Assembly (NCBI RefSeq): GCF_019357495.1
Contig: NZ_CP079110.1
Coordinates: 558,001 to 622,000, forward strand
Length of the DNA stretch: 64,000 bases
Direction: 5' to 3'
Source of the DNA: Nosocomiicoccus ampullae
Lineage (GTDB): Bacteria > Bacillota > Bacilli > Staphylococcales > Salinicoccaceae
Part shown: positions 30,351 to 39,898 of the stretch, in pieces
Layout of the letters: every line of letters starts with the position of its first letter
How positions within the stretch are numbered: position 1 is the first letter of the stretch
Notes under the pieces: generated by a model
Database searches by the model: none
What the model was told of the DNA's origin: nothing
Seen by the model: only the letters and a program-made list of their open reading frames with translations
Translations under genes and position numbers: made by a program

Positions 30351-30380
30351 CAAATGGAAATAAATGTTGTAGAAATGGGG

Positions 30381-30411
30381 AAAGAGCGCACTGTATGTAC
30401 GCTCTTTTCTT
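30381..30411 (+). terminator. Leader hairpin (attenuator) before rimP
   Basis: AAAGAGCG (30381-30388) pairs with CGCTCTTT (30400-30407), followed by TCTT. It lies between the operon's promoter and rimP, so it may end polC transcripts and attenuate the nusA operon; NusA-linked autoregulation of such leaders is known elsewhere, here inferred. Confidence 0.6.
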
Positions 30412-30438
30412 ACGTTTTAAGTGAGGTGAACGGTAAAA

Positions 30439-30906
30439 GTGAATAAAAGAGAACAACAGATATATGAATTAGCTGAACCCGTTGTAGAAGAATTAAATTA
30501 TTCACTGATTGAAGTTGAATATAAAAAAGAAGGAAAAGATTGGTTTTTAAGATTTTATCTAGATAAGCCGGGTGGTATTACGTTAGATGACTGTGTACGA
30601 GGTAGTGAAGTACTCGCAGATAAGCTTGACGAATGGGATATTATCGATGGTCATTACTTCCTAGATGTCTCTTCACCAGGGGCAGAGCGTCCAATTAAAA
30701 CTGAAAAAGATTTAGAGACGACGTTAAATAATGGTATATACGTAAAAACATACCAGCATATTAATGGTGAACAAGAGTGGACAGGTATACTGACAGATTA
30801 CGATGAACATACAGTAACAATTAAGTACCGTGACAAAACACGAGAAAAAACGGTTGAAGTTGACCGTAGTAAAATTGCTGTAATTCGTAAAGCTGTCTTA
30901 CTATGA
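30439..30906 (+). CDS. rimP: Ribosome maturation factor RimP
   Basis: A 155-residue RimP that aids 30S assembly. SPGAERPIKTEKDL near residues 77-90 is the family hallmark. The start is GTG 30439 with GAGGTGA 9 nt upstream. It is the first gene of the conserved rimP-nusA-ylxR-ylxQ-infB-rbfA operon. Confidence 0.95.
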   Translation: MNKREQQIYELAEPVVEELNYSLIEVEYKKEGKDWFLRFYLDKPGGITLDDCVRGSEVLADKLDEWDIIDGHYFLDVSSPGAERPIKTEKDLETTLNNGIYVKTYQHINGEQEWTGILTDYDEHTVTIKYRDKTREKTVEVDRSKIAVIRKAVLL

Positions 30907-30920
30907 ATGGAGGAATATAA

Positions 30921-32051
30921 GTGAATCAGGAATTACTGAATGCGATTGAGTACATTCAAAAAGAAAAAAATATCCCAAAAGAGGTACTCATTGAAGCAAT
31001 TGAAGCGGCGCTTTTAACCGCTTATAAAAAGAACTATAAAGACCATAAAGATGTTCGTGTAGAAATCAATATGGACACAGGGAACTACCGTGTAGTTTCA
31101 CGTAAAGACGTCGTAGAAGAAGTTGAAGATGAAACAGCAGAAATCGACTTACTGACTGCACGTGAGTACAATCCAGCATACGAAGTTGGTGATCCGTTTG
31201 ACGAAGACATTACACCTTCAGACTTTAACCGAGTCGGTGCACAAGCAGCTAAACAAGCAGTAATGCAGAGAATTAGAGATGCTGAACGTGAAATCTTATA
31301 TGAAGAATTTATCGATAAAGAAGACGAATTGCTTGTTGGTACTGTAGACAGAGTGGACAAAAGATTTGTTTACGTGACACTTGGAAACACAGATGCAGTA
31401 CTTCCAGAGTCTGAACGTATGGCAAATGAAACGTATAAGACAGGAGACAGAATTCGTGTTTACTTAAGTAAAGTAGAACAAACGACACGCGGCCCGCAAA
31501 TTTACGTTTCACGTACACATCCTAACCTTTTAAAGAGACTATTTGAAGAAGAAGTGCCTGAGATTTATGACGGAACTGTGCTAATTATGAGTGTTGCTAG
31601 AGAAGCAGGAGAGCGTTCTAAAATTTCAGTTTACGCAGAAAATGAAAACGTCGATGCAGTTGGATCATGTGTCGGTTCTAGAGGCGCTCGTGTTGAAGCA
31701 ATTGTCGAAGAATTATCGGGAGAAAAGATTGACATCGTGTTATACGATAACGATCCGAAAGTTTACGTAAAAAATGCGTTATCACCATCAGAAGTTGTCG
31801 ACGTTTTAATTGACGATGAAGAAAAATCAACGACTGTTGTCGTACCAGACAATCAGTTATCATTAGCGATTGGTAAACGTGGACAAAACGCGAGACTCGC
31901 TGCGAAATTAACAGGTTGGAAAATTGATATTATTGCTGAATCAGAATATAACGAATCTGAGGAAGCGTCAGTGACTTTAGATTCAGATATCGAAATAGAT
32001 GAAGAGTTTAAAGTAGAAGCTTTAGCTGAAGAACCATCAGAAGAAAACTAA
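30921..32051 (+). CDS. nusA: Transcription termination/antitermination factor NusA
   Basis: A 376-residue NusA that binds RNA polymerase and affects pausing and termination. It has the N-terminal polymerase-binding domain, an S1 domain at about 135-200 and two KH domains (AREAGERSKISV..., then LAIGKRGQNARLAAKLTGWKID near 315-335). It lacks the E. coli acidic repeats, as usual in Firmicutes. The GTG start follows GGAGG. Confidence 0.97.
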   Translation: MNQELLNAIEYIQKEKNIPKEVLIEAIEAALLTAYKKNYKDHKDVRVEINMDTGNYRVVSRKDVVEEVEDETAEIDLLTAREYNPAYEVGDPFDEDITPSDFNRVGAQAAKQAVMQRIRDAEREILYEEFIDKEDELLVGTVDRVDKRFVYVTLGNTDAVLPESERMANETYKTGDRIRVYLSKVEQTTRGPQIYVSRTHPNLLKRLFEEEVPEIYDGTVLIMSVAREAGERSKISVYAENENVDAVGSCVGSRGARVEAIVEELSGEKIDIVLYDNDPKVYVKNALSPSEVVDVLIDDEEKSTTVVVPDNQLSLAIGKRGQNARLAAKLTGWKIDIIAESEYNESEEASVTLDSDIEIDEEFKVEALAEEPSEEN

Positions 32052-32063
32052 GGTGTGAGAAAT

Positions 32064-32348
32064 ATGGCACGTAAAATTCCAATGAGAAAAGATATTTTAT
32101 CTGGTGAAATGTTTAAAAAGCAAGATCTTATTCGAATCGTAAAAACAAAAGACGGTGAAGTGTTCGCGGACGAAACGGGTAAGAAAAATGGTCGCGGCGC
32201 TTACGTGCAAAAAGATTTAAAACAAGTTGAACTCGCGAGAGAAAAACAAATACTTGAAAGTAAACTTGGTGTAAGTACTGATGTATTAGATCCAGTTTAC
32301 GATGAAATCATCCGTCTAATTTACCGTGAGGATATCCCGAAACGATGA
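32064..32348 (+). CDS. ylxR: YlxR (RnpM), RNA-binding protein
   Basis: A 94-residue YlxR/DUF448 protein. Typical motifs are PMRKD, ETGKKNGRGAYV and a basic surface. YlxR (RnpM) binds the RNase P RNA and modulates RNase P in B. subtilis. ATG 32064 follows AAGGTG. The last codon overlaps the next gene (ATGA). Confidence 0.92.
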   Translation: MARKIPMRKDILSGEMFKKQDLIRIVKTKDGEVFADETGKKNGRGAYVQKDLKQVELAREKQILESKLGVSTDVLDPVYDEIIRLIYREDIPKR

Positions 32349-32650
32349 GTAAAGAATTAAATTTACTCGGTATTGCGACAAGAGCCGGTAAAATTACGAG
32401 TGGAGAACCGTTAACTTTAGACGGTATGAAACAAAGAAAAGTAAAGCTCGTTTACTTAGCGAGTGACGCAGGGAATAGTACAAAAAAGAGAATACGTGAT
32501 AAAACAACGACTCAGTCCATCCCTTTAATTGAAACTTATACGACTGAAGAGTTATCAGTTGCGACAGGTGCTTATAATAGAGTCGTACTTGGTATCACGG
32601 ATAACGGCTTTAAAAAGAAGTTGTTAGAGCTGAATGAGAAAGGAACGTGA
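32345..32650 (+). CDS. ylxQ: YlxQ, L7Ae-like ribosomal protein
   Basis: A 101-residue L7Ae/L30e-family protein ([29 protein letters not shown]) that is expected to bind kink-turn RNA. Its role in the ribosome is not well defined. It starts with an ATGA overlap on ylxR and ends 4 bp before infB. Confidence 0.92.
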   Translation: MSKELNLLGIATRAGKITSGEPLTLDGMKQRKVKLVYLASDAGNSTKKRIRDKTTTQSIPLIETYTTEELSVATGAYNRVVLGITDNGFKKKLLELNEKGT

Positions 32651-32654
32651 TTCA

Positions 32655-34766
32655 ATGAGTAAGATTAGAATTCATGAATACGCGAAACAACATAACTTAC
32701 AAAGTAAAGAAGTCATCAATGTTTTAAAAGATAACGGTAAAGACTACAACTCACATATGCAATCTTTAAATGATGACGATGTAAAATTACTAGATAGTAA
32801 GTTTGTAAAAAAAGATAATAATAAGAAAAACAACAAGAAAGACAACAAGAAAAACGATACTCATAAACAAAATAATAAAAAACATAAAAATAACAAAAAC
32901 AATAAAAAAAATCACAAGAAGAATAAGCATAATAACAACAACCAGAAAAACAATAAAAAAGACGACAAAAATAAGCAAGATAAACACTCTAACAACAAAT
33001 CAACTGATTCAGGTAACCGTTCATTCACTTATGAGGAAGGAATCACTGTCGGAGATCTTGCTGAAAAAATCAATGTAGACGCGTCTAAAGTTGTAAAAGA
33101 CTTATTTATGCTCGGTATTATGACAAATATTAACCAAAGCCTTGATGATGAAGCAGTTGAAATTGTCGCTGAAAACTACGGATTCACTGCTGAAAAAGAA
33201 GAAGTTATTGATGATACAGACTTAGATATTTACTTCGACTTAGAAAACGAAGAATTAACTGAAGAGCGTCCAGCGGTTGTTACGATTATGGGTCACGTTG
33301 ACCACGGTAAAACAACGTTACTCGACTCAATACGTAATGCAAACGTTACAGGTGGAGAAGCAGGTGGAATCACTCAGCATATTGGTGCATATCAAATCCG
33401 CTGGAATGATAAAGATATCACTTTCTTAGATACACCTGGACACGAAGCATTCACAACAATGCGTGCACGCGGTGCTCAAGTCACTGACTTAACAGTACTT
33501 GTTGTAGCAGCAGATGACGGGGTAATGCCTCAAACAATTGAAGCACTAAACCACGCAAAAGCTGCTGGGACACCGATTATCGTTGCGGTAAACAAAGTAG
33601 ACAAACCAACAGCAAATCCAGACCGCGTAATGACTGAGTTAGGTGAACATGGATTATTCCCAGAGGACTGGGGTGGAGATACAATCTTCGTACCACTTTC
33701 AGCATTAACAGGTGAGGGAATCGATGACTTACTTGAGATGATTACGTTAGTCAGTGAAGTTGAAGAGTTAAGCACGAAGTCTGATCGTGATGCAATCGGT
33801 ACAGTTATCGAAGCTGAACTTGACAAATCACGCGGACCTGTAGCAACGTTACTCGTTCAACACGGTACACTACATGTCGGTGATTCACTCGTCGTTGGTA
33901 ATACGTTCGGTAAAGTACGTGCGATGACAAACGATTTAGGTGAAAGAATTCAAACAGCTGGTCCATCATTACCAGTTGAAATTACTGGTCTTAATGATAT
34001 TCCTCAAGCAGGAGACCGCTTCGTCGTATTTAAAGATGACAAAAAAGCGAGAGCTGTTGGAGAAAAACGTAAAGAAGATAAAATTATGCGTGACCGCGAA
34101 TCTACAAATAAAATTAGTTTAGATAACTTATTTGAAACGCTTAAAGAAGGCGATTTAAAAGACTTAAACTTAATTCTTAAAGCAGACGTTCAAGGTACAG
34201 TTGAAGCACTTGCAGCCTCACTTATGAAAATTGACGTCGAAGGAGTTAACATCCGTATTATTCATACAGGTGTTGGAGCAATTAACGAGTCAGACGTTAC
34301 ACTTGCAAATGCATCAAACGCTATTATTATCGGATTTAACGTACGTCCAGATGCAAACGCACGTCGTACTGCTGAAAACGAAAAAGTAGATATTCGCTTA
34401 CACCGCGTCATTTATAAAGCACTAGAAGAAATCGAACAAGCAATGAAAGGTATGCTCGATCCTGAATATGAAGAGCAAGTGACTGGTTACGCAGAAGTAC
34501 GTCAAACAATTAAAGTATCTAAAATCGGTACAATTGCTGGTTCTTACGTCACCGAAGGTAAAATTACTCGAGACTCAGGTGTTCGAGTGATCCGTGAAGG
34601 TGTTGTAGTCTTTGAAGGTGAAATCGACTCACTGAAACGATTTAAAGATGACGCTAAAGAAGTCACTTCTGGATACGAATGTGGTATCACAATTAAAAAC
34701 TTTAATGACGTTAAAGAAGGCGACCAAATTGAAGCGTTCGAAATGGTTGAAGTTAGGAGAGTATAA
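32655..34766 (+). CDS. infB: Translation initiation factor IF-2
   Basis: A 703-residue IF-2 GTPase that delivers fMet-tRNA to the 30S subunit. The N-terminal IF2N domain is followed by a strikingly Lys/Asn-rich linker (residues 52-115), a second IF2N-like domain, the GTPase with GHVDHGKTT near 213-221, and domains II-IV. I choose ATG 32655; AAAGGA lies upstream and the frame's earlier ATG (32634) has no ribosome site. Confidence 0.97.
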   Translation: MSKIRIHEYAKQHNLQSKEVINVLKDNGKDYNSHMQSLNDDDVKLLDSKFVKKDNNKKNNKKDNKKNDTHKQNNKKHKNNKNNKKNHKKNKHNNNNQKNNKKDDKNKQDKHSNNKSTDSGNRSFTYEEGITVGDLAEKINVDASKVVKDLFMLGIMTNINQSLDDEAVEIVAENYGFTAEKEEVIDDTDLDIYFDLENEELTEERPAVVTIMGHVDHGKTTLLDSIRNANVTGGEAGGITQHIGAYQIRWNDKDITFLDTPGHEAFTTMRARGAQVTDLTVLVVAADDGVMPQTIEALNHAKAAGTPIIVAVNKVDKPTANPDRVMTELGEHGLFPEDWGGDTIFVPLSALTGEGIDDLLEMITLVSEVEELSTKSDRDAIGTVIEAELDKSRGPVATLLVQHGTLHVGDSLVVGNTFGKVRAMTNDLGERIQTAGPSLPVEITGLNDIPQAGDRFVVFKDDKKARAVGEKRKEDKIMRDRESTNKISLDNLFETLKEGDLKDLNLILKADVQGTVEALAASLMKIDVEGVNIRIIHTGVGAINESDVTLANASNAIIIGFNVRPDANARRTAENEKVDIRLHRVIYKALEEIEQAMKGMLDPEYEEQVTGYAEVRQTIKVSKIGTIAGSYVTEGKITRDSGVRVIREGVVVFEGEIDSLKRFKDDAKEVTSGYECGITIKNFNDVKEGDQIEAFEMVEVRRV

Positions 34767-34768
34767 TT

Positions 34769-35116
34769 ATGGCAAAGCGTAATGACCGTGTCGCAGAAGA
34801 AATTAAAAAGGTAGTTACAGAAGTCATTGATAACGAGGTAATGGATAAAGAATCATCGTTAAAACTTGTGACAGTAACTGAAGTTGAAGTTTCTGAAGAG
34901 TTAGAGTATGCGAATGTATACTTTACGACGTTAAACGAAAATAAATCAGAAGTTGAAGATATTTTAAATAAATATCGAGGTTTATTACGTACAGCAGTCG
35001 CAAAAAATATTCGACTTAGAAAAGCGCCAGAAATCTTCGTAAAATATGATCAGTCTGTAGATTATGGTAACAGAATTGAGAATATCTTAAACCAAATTAG
35101 AGACGAAGAAAAATAA
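34769..35116 (+). CDS. rbfA: Ribosome-binding factor A
   Basis: A 115-residue KH-fold factor for 30S maturation (VAEEIKKVV, VTVTEVEVSEEL, LRKAPEIFVKYDQS). The ATG lies 3 bp after infB. The intervening ylxP of some bacilli is absent. It ends the operon at a terminator. Confidence 0.96.
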   Translation: MAKRNDRVAEEIKKVVTEVIDNEVMDKESSLKLVTVTEVEVSEELEYANVYFTTLNENKSEVEDILNKYRGLLRTAVAKNIRLRKAPEIFVKYDQSVDYGNRIENILNQIRDEEK

Positions 35117-35118
35117 TC

Positions 35119-35148
35119 AAAGTGGCTAGAGTATCTAGCCACTTTTTT
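35119..35148 (+). terminator. rbfA terminator
   Basis: AAAGTGGCTAGA (35119-35130) pairs perfectly with TCTAGCCACTTT (35134-35145), followed by TTT. Confidence 0.92.
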
Positions 35149-35191
35149 CATTTTAGCTATACTTCTACATATTTTAATATCATGTAATAAA

Positions 35192-35200
35192 TGGTATATT
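35192..35200 (+). promoter_or_regulatory. Candidate extended -10 for the small membrane protein and truB
   Basis: TGGTATATT lies 30 bp before the small gene and just after the rbfA terminator; the -35 is unclear. Confidence 0.45.
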
Positions 35201-35229
35201 TAATAGAAATAATACATTGGAGGTAAGTC

Positions 35230-35424
35230 ATGACTAATAGACTGTGGTTTATAATGTATTTAATACTGCTCGGCCTAATCATTATCGGAATTGATGCACT
35301 ATTTTTCCATTTATTACCAACTGAATCGTTTAGCTCTGCATTTTTATCGCTAATATTTATAGTAGTCGTTGCAAGTATTATTGTATTTTTAATTGAAAAA
35401 TTAACAAAAGTCTTTGAAAAATAA
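35230..35424 (+). CDS. Small two-helix membrane protein of unknown function
   Basis: A 64-residue protein with two predicted transmembrane helices (about 6-26 and 36-56) joined by a short loop. I do not recognise a family. It looks real: TTGGAGG sits 8 nt before the ATG, it has its own promoter-like element, and it ends 12 bp before truB in an otherwise tightly conserved gene series. Its product is likely a lineage-specific membrane peptide. Confidence 0.65.
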   Translation: MTNRLWFIMYLILLGLIIIGIDALFFHLLPTESFSSAFLSLIFIVVVASIIVFLIEKLTKVFEK

Positions 35425-35436
35425 CGAGGTGACACT

Positions 35437-36348
35437 ATGTATCACGGAGTAATATGTGTAGATAAACCTAAAGGTATGACGAGTCATGATGTCGTATCTA
35501 AAGTAAGAAGAATCTTACATATGAAAAAAGTTGGACATACCGGTACATTAGATCCGGATGTGACAGGTGTGTTAGCAGTAGTCGTTGGTCAAGCAACACA
35601 ACTGACTGAGATTTTACAAGAAAGACAAAAAAGTTATGAAGCAGTCGTAACGTTAGGTGTATCAACAGATACAGAAGATGCTTCAGGTAAAGTGACACAT
35701 ACAAGTAACGTCTCACATATCACAGCAGAAATGATCGACGAGACAATTGAAAATTTTGAAAGAGAATATAATCAAACCGTTCCAATGTATAGTTCTGTAA
35801 AGGTTAATGGTAAAAAGTTATATGAATACGCACGTAGTGGAGAAGAAGTCACTCGTCCAAATCGCATGGTGTATATTCATGATTTAAAGCGTACAGGGGA
35901 TATTAATTTCGGTGAAACGATTGACATTCCAATTACTGTGACGTGTTCAAAAGGAACTTATATTCGAACGCTTGCGGTTGATATCGGGCGTAAACTTGGA
36001 GTAGACGCACATATGTCTTATTTAAGACGTACAGAATCATGTGGATTTACGTTAGATGATACAGTCGCATTAGACGACGTAACGAGTGATTCAATCATTC
36101 CAATACTAGACGTTTTAGACGACTTTTATAAAATAGAGTTAAAAGATAAATTAGAGGCACGCGGTCCGTTCTTTAAAACAGTCAATGGACAAAAAATGTC
36201 TCAAACTGATATGATGAAATTAACTAAAAATGAAGATGTAGAAACAGTGCTTTTTATAAAGGACAATACACCAATCGGTATTTATAAAAAGCATAAAGAA
36301 AACGAATATAAACCGTTTAAAATGTTTTTATCGTCGAATGATTTGTGA
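35437..36348 (+). CDS. truB: tRNA pseudouridine-55 synthase
   Basis: A 303-residue TruB that makes the T-loop pseudouridine of tRNAs. Catalytic D39 lies in HTGTLDPDVTG; VKVNGKKLYEYAR and KGTYIRTLAVDIG are conserved. ATG 35437 follows GAGGTG. The stop lies 7 bp before ribF. Confidence 0.96.
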   Translation: MYHGVICVDKPKGMTSHDVVSKVRRILHMKKVGHTGTLDPDVTGVLAVVVGQATQLTEILQERQKSYEAVVTLGVSTDTEDASGKVTHTSNVSHITAEMIDETIENFEREYNQTVPMYSSVKVNGKKLYEYARSGEEVTRPNRMVYIHDLKRTGDINFGETIDIPITVTCSKGTYIRTLAVDIGRKLGVDAHMSYLRRTESCGFTLDDTVALDDVTSDSIIPILDVLDDFYKIELKDKLEARGPFFKTVNGQKMSQTDMMKLTKNEDVETVLFIKDNTPIGIYKKHKENEYKPFKMFLSSNDL

Positions 36349-36355
36349 GGGTACT

Positions 36356-37297
36356 ATGGAAACATATCGATTATACTATCCAAATGACTTTGACTTACAA
36401 TTAGAACCTGTTGCTTTAGCCATCGGCTTTTTTGATGGACTACATTTAGGTCATAAAGAAGTTATTGAGAAAATGATTGAAATTGCAGATGAAAAAAACC
36501 TTAAAAAAGCAGTAATGACGTTCGATCCACATCCGTCAGTTGTGTTAAATCCAAAAGCACGTCGCACGACGTATTTAACACCGCTACTTGAAAAAGAAAA
36601 GATGCTTGAAGAAAAAGGTATTGATTATCTATTTGTCGTAAACTTCTCAAGTGATTTTGCAGCACTGTCTCCAGACACTTTCGTAAACGAATATTTAATT
36701 AAACATAACGTAAAAGAAGTAATTGCAGGCTTTGATTTTTCTTATGGCCAGTACGGAAAAGGCTCAATTACAACGTTAAAAACTTATGACGAGTTTAACA
36801 CGACAAAAGTATTGCCGTTCACTGAAGATAATGAAAAAATTTCAACCACTAAAATTAGAGAATTACTTTTATCTGACCAGTTAGAAGAGGCGAACGAATT
36901 ACTCGGTAGAGAATACGAAATTAACGGTGTCGTTGTTCAAGGTGAAAAGCGTGGCCGTACGATTGGGTTTAGAACAGCAAATATAGAACCAAATGGGCCA
37001 TACTTACTACCGTCTTTAGGAGTATACGCTGTAACGATGACAATTGGTACTGATGACACAATTTACCGAGGTGTCGCGTCAATTGGTAAAAAACCAACGT
37101 TTCACGATGATTATAAGGTAACAATTGAAGTTCATTTAATCGATTTTGACCGTACGATTTATGGTGAAGAAGTGACTGTATATCTTCACAATTTCTTACG
37201 TGGGGAAAAGAAGTTTGACGGTCTTGATGATTTAATCGAAGCGATGACAAAAGATAAAGAGAACGCAGTAAAACTGCTTGAAAAGTATAACGAATAA
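36356..37297 (+). CDS. ribF: Bifunctional riboflavin kinase / FAD synthetase
   Basis: A 313-residue enzyme converting riboflavin to FMN and FAD. The N-terminal nucleotidyltransferase has GFFDGLHLGHKEVI and TFDPHPS; the C-terminal flavokinase has RTIGFRTANIEP and GVYAV. ATG 36356 follows GAGGG; the earlier in-frame ATG (36338) lies within truB and has no ribosome site. The rpsO promoter is inside its 3' end. Confidence 0.96.
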   Translation: METYRLYYPNDFDLQLEPVALAIGFFDGLHLGHKEVIEKMIEIADEKNLKKAVMTFDPHPSVVLNPKARRTTYLTPLLEKEKMLEEKGIDYLFVVNFSSDFAALSPDTFVNEYLIKHNVKEVIAGFDFSYGQYGKGSITTLKTYDEFNTTKVLPFTEDNEKISTTKIRELLLSDQLEEANELLGREYEINGVVVQGEKRGRTIGFRTANIEPNGPYLLPSLGVYAVTMTIGTDDTIYRGVASIGKKPTFHDDYKVTIEVHLIDFDRTIYGEEVTVYLHNFLRGEKKFDGLDDLIEAMTKDKENAVKLLEKYNE

Positions 37298-37306
37298 GCT
37301 TATAAT
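37278..37306 (+). promoter_or_regulatory. rpsO promoter inside ribF
   Basis: TTGAAA (37278-37283), a 17-bp spacer and a perfect TATAAT (37301-37306) make one of the best promoters of the window. Confidence 0.8.
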
Positions 37307-37393
37307 AGTACAAGTGCGATATCTTGGTTATTAGAAACCCTAACTTTTAACTCAGGTATTAGCGAATTTTTTAATAAAAGGGAGGACTTGACT
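37307..37393 (+). promoter_or_regulatory. rpsO leader, candidate S15 autoregulatory RNA
   Basis: The ~80-nt leader can fold: GGTT (37327-37330) with AACC (37336-37339) and CTAAC with a downstream TATTAG. S15 binding to rpsO leaders is known in several phyla, including Bacillaceae. The fold here is read by eye and needs comparison. Confidence 0.45.
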
Positions 37394-37663
37394 ATGTCAA
37401 TGTCAAAAGAAAGAAAACAACAATTAATCGAAGAATACCGTGTACACGAAACGGACACTGGATCTCCAGAAGTTCAAATTGCAGTGTTAACTGAAGAAAT
37501 TAACACATTAAACGCACACTTAAAAGTACACAAAAAAGACCACCATTCACGTCGTGGACTTTTAAAAATGGTTGGTCGCCGTAAACACTTATTAAACTAC
37601 TTACGCGATAAAGACGTTACACGTTACCGTGAGTTAATTCAAAGATTAGGTTTACGTCGTTAA
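37394..37663 (+). CDS. rpsO: 30S ribosomal protein S15
   Basis: An 89-residue S15, the same length as in S. aureus, with [19 protein letters not shown] and [24 protein letters not shown] 37394 follows GGGAGG by 9 nt; TTG 37388 and ATG 37400 are less favoured. A terminator follows. Confidence 0.98.
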   Translation: MSMSKERKQQLIEEYRVHETDTGSPEVQIAVLTEEINTLNAHLKVHKKDHHSRRGLLKMVGRRKHLLNYLRDKDVTRYRELIQRLGLRR

Positions 37664-37672
37664 GACAACCTG

Positions 37673-37700
37673 AGCATACCATTTGGTATGCTTTTTTTTA
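37673..37700 (+). terminator. rpsO terminator
   Basis: AGCATACC (37673-37680) pairs with GGTATGCT (37685-37692) around ATTT, followed by a long T tract. Confidence 0.92.
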
Positions 37701-37759
37701 TATAAATTAATTGCTAAAAATGGTATCATAAAGAGAAGTATGTAGAGGAGAGAAAATAT

Positions 37760-39898
37760 ATGACAGAAACTAAGAAAACGTTTCAAACAGAGTGGGCAGG
37801 ACGTCCACTAATTGTTGAATACGGAGAAGTAGCTAAACAAGCGAACGGTGCAGTACTCGTTCGTTACGGAGATACTGTTGTGTTATCGACAGTCACTGCA
37901 TCTAAAGAACCTAAAGATATGGACTTTTTCCCACTGACAGTGGCTTATGAAGAAAAACTATACGCACGAGGTAAAATACCTGGTGGATTTAATAAACGTG
38001 AAGGACGCCCAAGTGAAGCGGCTACGCTTGCGAGTCGTTTAATTGACCGTCCAATTCGTCCATTGTTCCCGGACGGCTTTAGACATGACGTTCAAATTAT
38101 TTCTACAGTATTATCTGTTGATCCGGATAACTCACCAGAAATGACAGCAATGCTCGGATCTTCAATCGCTTTATCAGTATCTGATATTCCGTTTAATGGA
38201 CCAATCGCAGGGGTTCGTATCGGAATTAAAGATGATGAATTCATTATTAATCCTGATGTTGAAGCGCTTGACAATTCGGTATTAGAACTTGACTTAGCTG
38301 GAACACATGATGCAATTAACATGGTTGAAGCAGGTGCAAAAGAAGTACCTGAAGATAAAATGCTTGAAGCGATTCTTTTTGGACATAAAGAAATTAAAAA
38401 GTTAGTTGAATTCCAGCAAGAAATCGTTGATTACGTTAAACCAGAAAAAATGGAATTCGAAACGCCAGTTGACGACGAAGATATTAAACAGCTTGTCGAT
38501 GAAAAAATTGGTGAATACGACATTAGAAATTGCGTATTAACAATTGATAAACAAGAACGTGATGAAAAGTTATCTGAAATTAAAGATGCAATTATCGCTG
38601 AACTAGACGAAGAAGATGAGGAATTCGAAGAGAAAGAAAAAGAAGCGAAACGCTTATTTAACGATGTCGTCTTTGACACAGTGCGTCATTTAATTACTGA
38701 AGAAAAAATTCGTCCAGATCAAAGAAAACCAGACGAGATTCGTCCATTAAATTCACAAGTTGGAATTTTACCAAGAACACACGGCTCTGGTTTATTTACA
38801 CGTGGTCAAACTCAAGTATTATCTGTTGCGACGCTAGGTAGCTTAAGTGAGTATCAAATTATCGATGGACTTGGTGAAGAAGAAGAGAAACACTTTATGC
38901 ATCACTATAACTTCCCGCACTTCTCAGTCGGTGAAACTGGACCACTTCGCGCGCCGGGACGTCGTGAAATTGGTCACGGTGCATTAGGGGAACGTGCATT
39001 AAGTCAAGTGATTCCTTCACAAGAAGACTTCCCGTACACAATTCGAGTTGTATCTGAAGTGTTAGAATCTAATGGTTCTTCATCTCAAGCGTCAATTTGT
39101 GGTGGGACACTCGCATTAATGGATGCTGGTGTACCAATTAAAGCTCCAGTTGCTGGTATTGCGATGGGTATGATGATGAATGGCGATAACTATACAATTC
39201 TTTCAGACATTCAAGGTATGGAAGACGCATTAGGTGGCATGGACTTTAAAGTTGCAGGTACTGAAAAAGGAATTACTGCAATTCAAATGGATATTAAAGT
39301 TGACGGATTACGTGAAGATATTTTAGAAGAAGCACTAGAGCAAGCACGTATCGGAAGACTTCATATTTTAGAAAATATGCTCGCGACAATTGAAAGTCCT
39401 AGAAAAGAATTATCACCATACGCTCCAAAAGTTGAAACGATGAAAATTAATCCAGATAAGATTCGTGATGTTATTGGACCTGGTGGTAAAAAAATTAACG
39501 AAATCATCGATGAAACAGGCGTTACATTAGATATTGAACAAGACGGTACAATTTTCATTGGTGCAGTTGAGCAAGAGATGATCGACAAAGCACGTAAAAT
39601 TATTGAAGACTTAACGCGTGAAGCAAAAGTTGGAGAAATTTACATGGGTAAAGTAAAACGTATTGAAAAATTCGGTGCGTTCGTTGAATTATTCCCAGGC
39701 AAAGATGCGCTTGTTCACATTTCAAATATTGACCACAAACACATTAAAAATGTTGAAGATGTCTTAAAAGTTGGCGATGAAACACTCGTTAAAGTAACAG
39801 AAATTGACAAACAAGGTCGTGTGAATGCTTCACGTAAGGCGTTAATTGAAAAAGAAGAAAACGACAAGAAAGATAATAAAAACAATAAGGAGGGATAA
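37760..39898 (+). CDS. pnp: Polynucleotide phosphorylase
   Basis: A 712-residue 3'-5' phosphorolytic exoribonuclease. Two RNase PH domains (the second with [14 protein letters not shown]) are followed by a KH domain ([20 protein letters not shown]) and an S1 domain ([18 protein letters not shown]). An acidic, Lys-rich linker separates the two PH domains and the C-terminus ends in a Lys/Asn tail. ATG 37760 follows AGAGGAGAG. The stop overlaps rnjB (TAATG). Confidence 0.98.
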   Translation: MTETKKTFQTEWAGRPLIVEYGEVAKQANGAVLVRYGDTVVLSTVTASKEPKDMDFFPLTVAYEEKLYARGKIPGGFNKREGRPSEAATLASRLIDRPIRPLFPDGFRHDVQIISTVLSVDPDNSPEMTAMLGSSIALSVSDIPFNGPIAGVRIGIKDDEFIINPDVEALDNSVLELDLAGTHDAINMVEAGAKEVPEDKMLEAILFGHKEIKKLVEFQQEIVDYVKPEKMEFETPVDDEDIKQLVDEKIGEYDIRNCVLTIDKQERDEKLSEIKDAIIAELDEEDEEFEEKEKEAKRLFNDVVFDTVRHLITEEKIRPDQRKPDEIRPLNSQVGILPRTHGSGLFTRGQTQVLSVATLGSLSEYQIIDGLGEEEEKHFMHHYNFPHFSVGETGPLRAPGRREIGHGALGERALSQVIPSQEDFPYTIRVVSEVLESNGSSSQASICGGTLALMDAGVPIKAPVAGIAMGMMMNGDNYTILSDIQGMEDALGGMDFKVAGTEKGITAIQMDIKVDGLREDILEEALEQARIGRLHILENMLATIESPRKELSPYAPKVETMKINPDKIRDVIGPGGKKINEIIDETGVTLDIEQDGTIFIGAVEQEMIDKARKIIEDLTREAKVGEIYMGKVKRIEKFGAFVELFPGKDALVHISNIDHKHIKNVEDVLKVGDETLVKVTEIDKQGRVNASRKALIEKEENDKKDNKNNKEG

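Noticed and set aside
32790-32987. Reverse-strand hydrophobic frame opposite the IF-2 linker
   Set aside because: Its Ile/Val/Phe-rich sequence is simply the complement of the Lys/Asn repeat.
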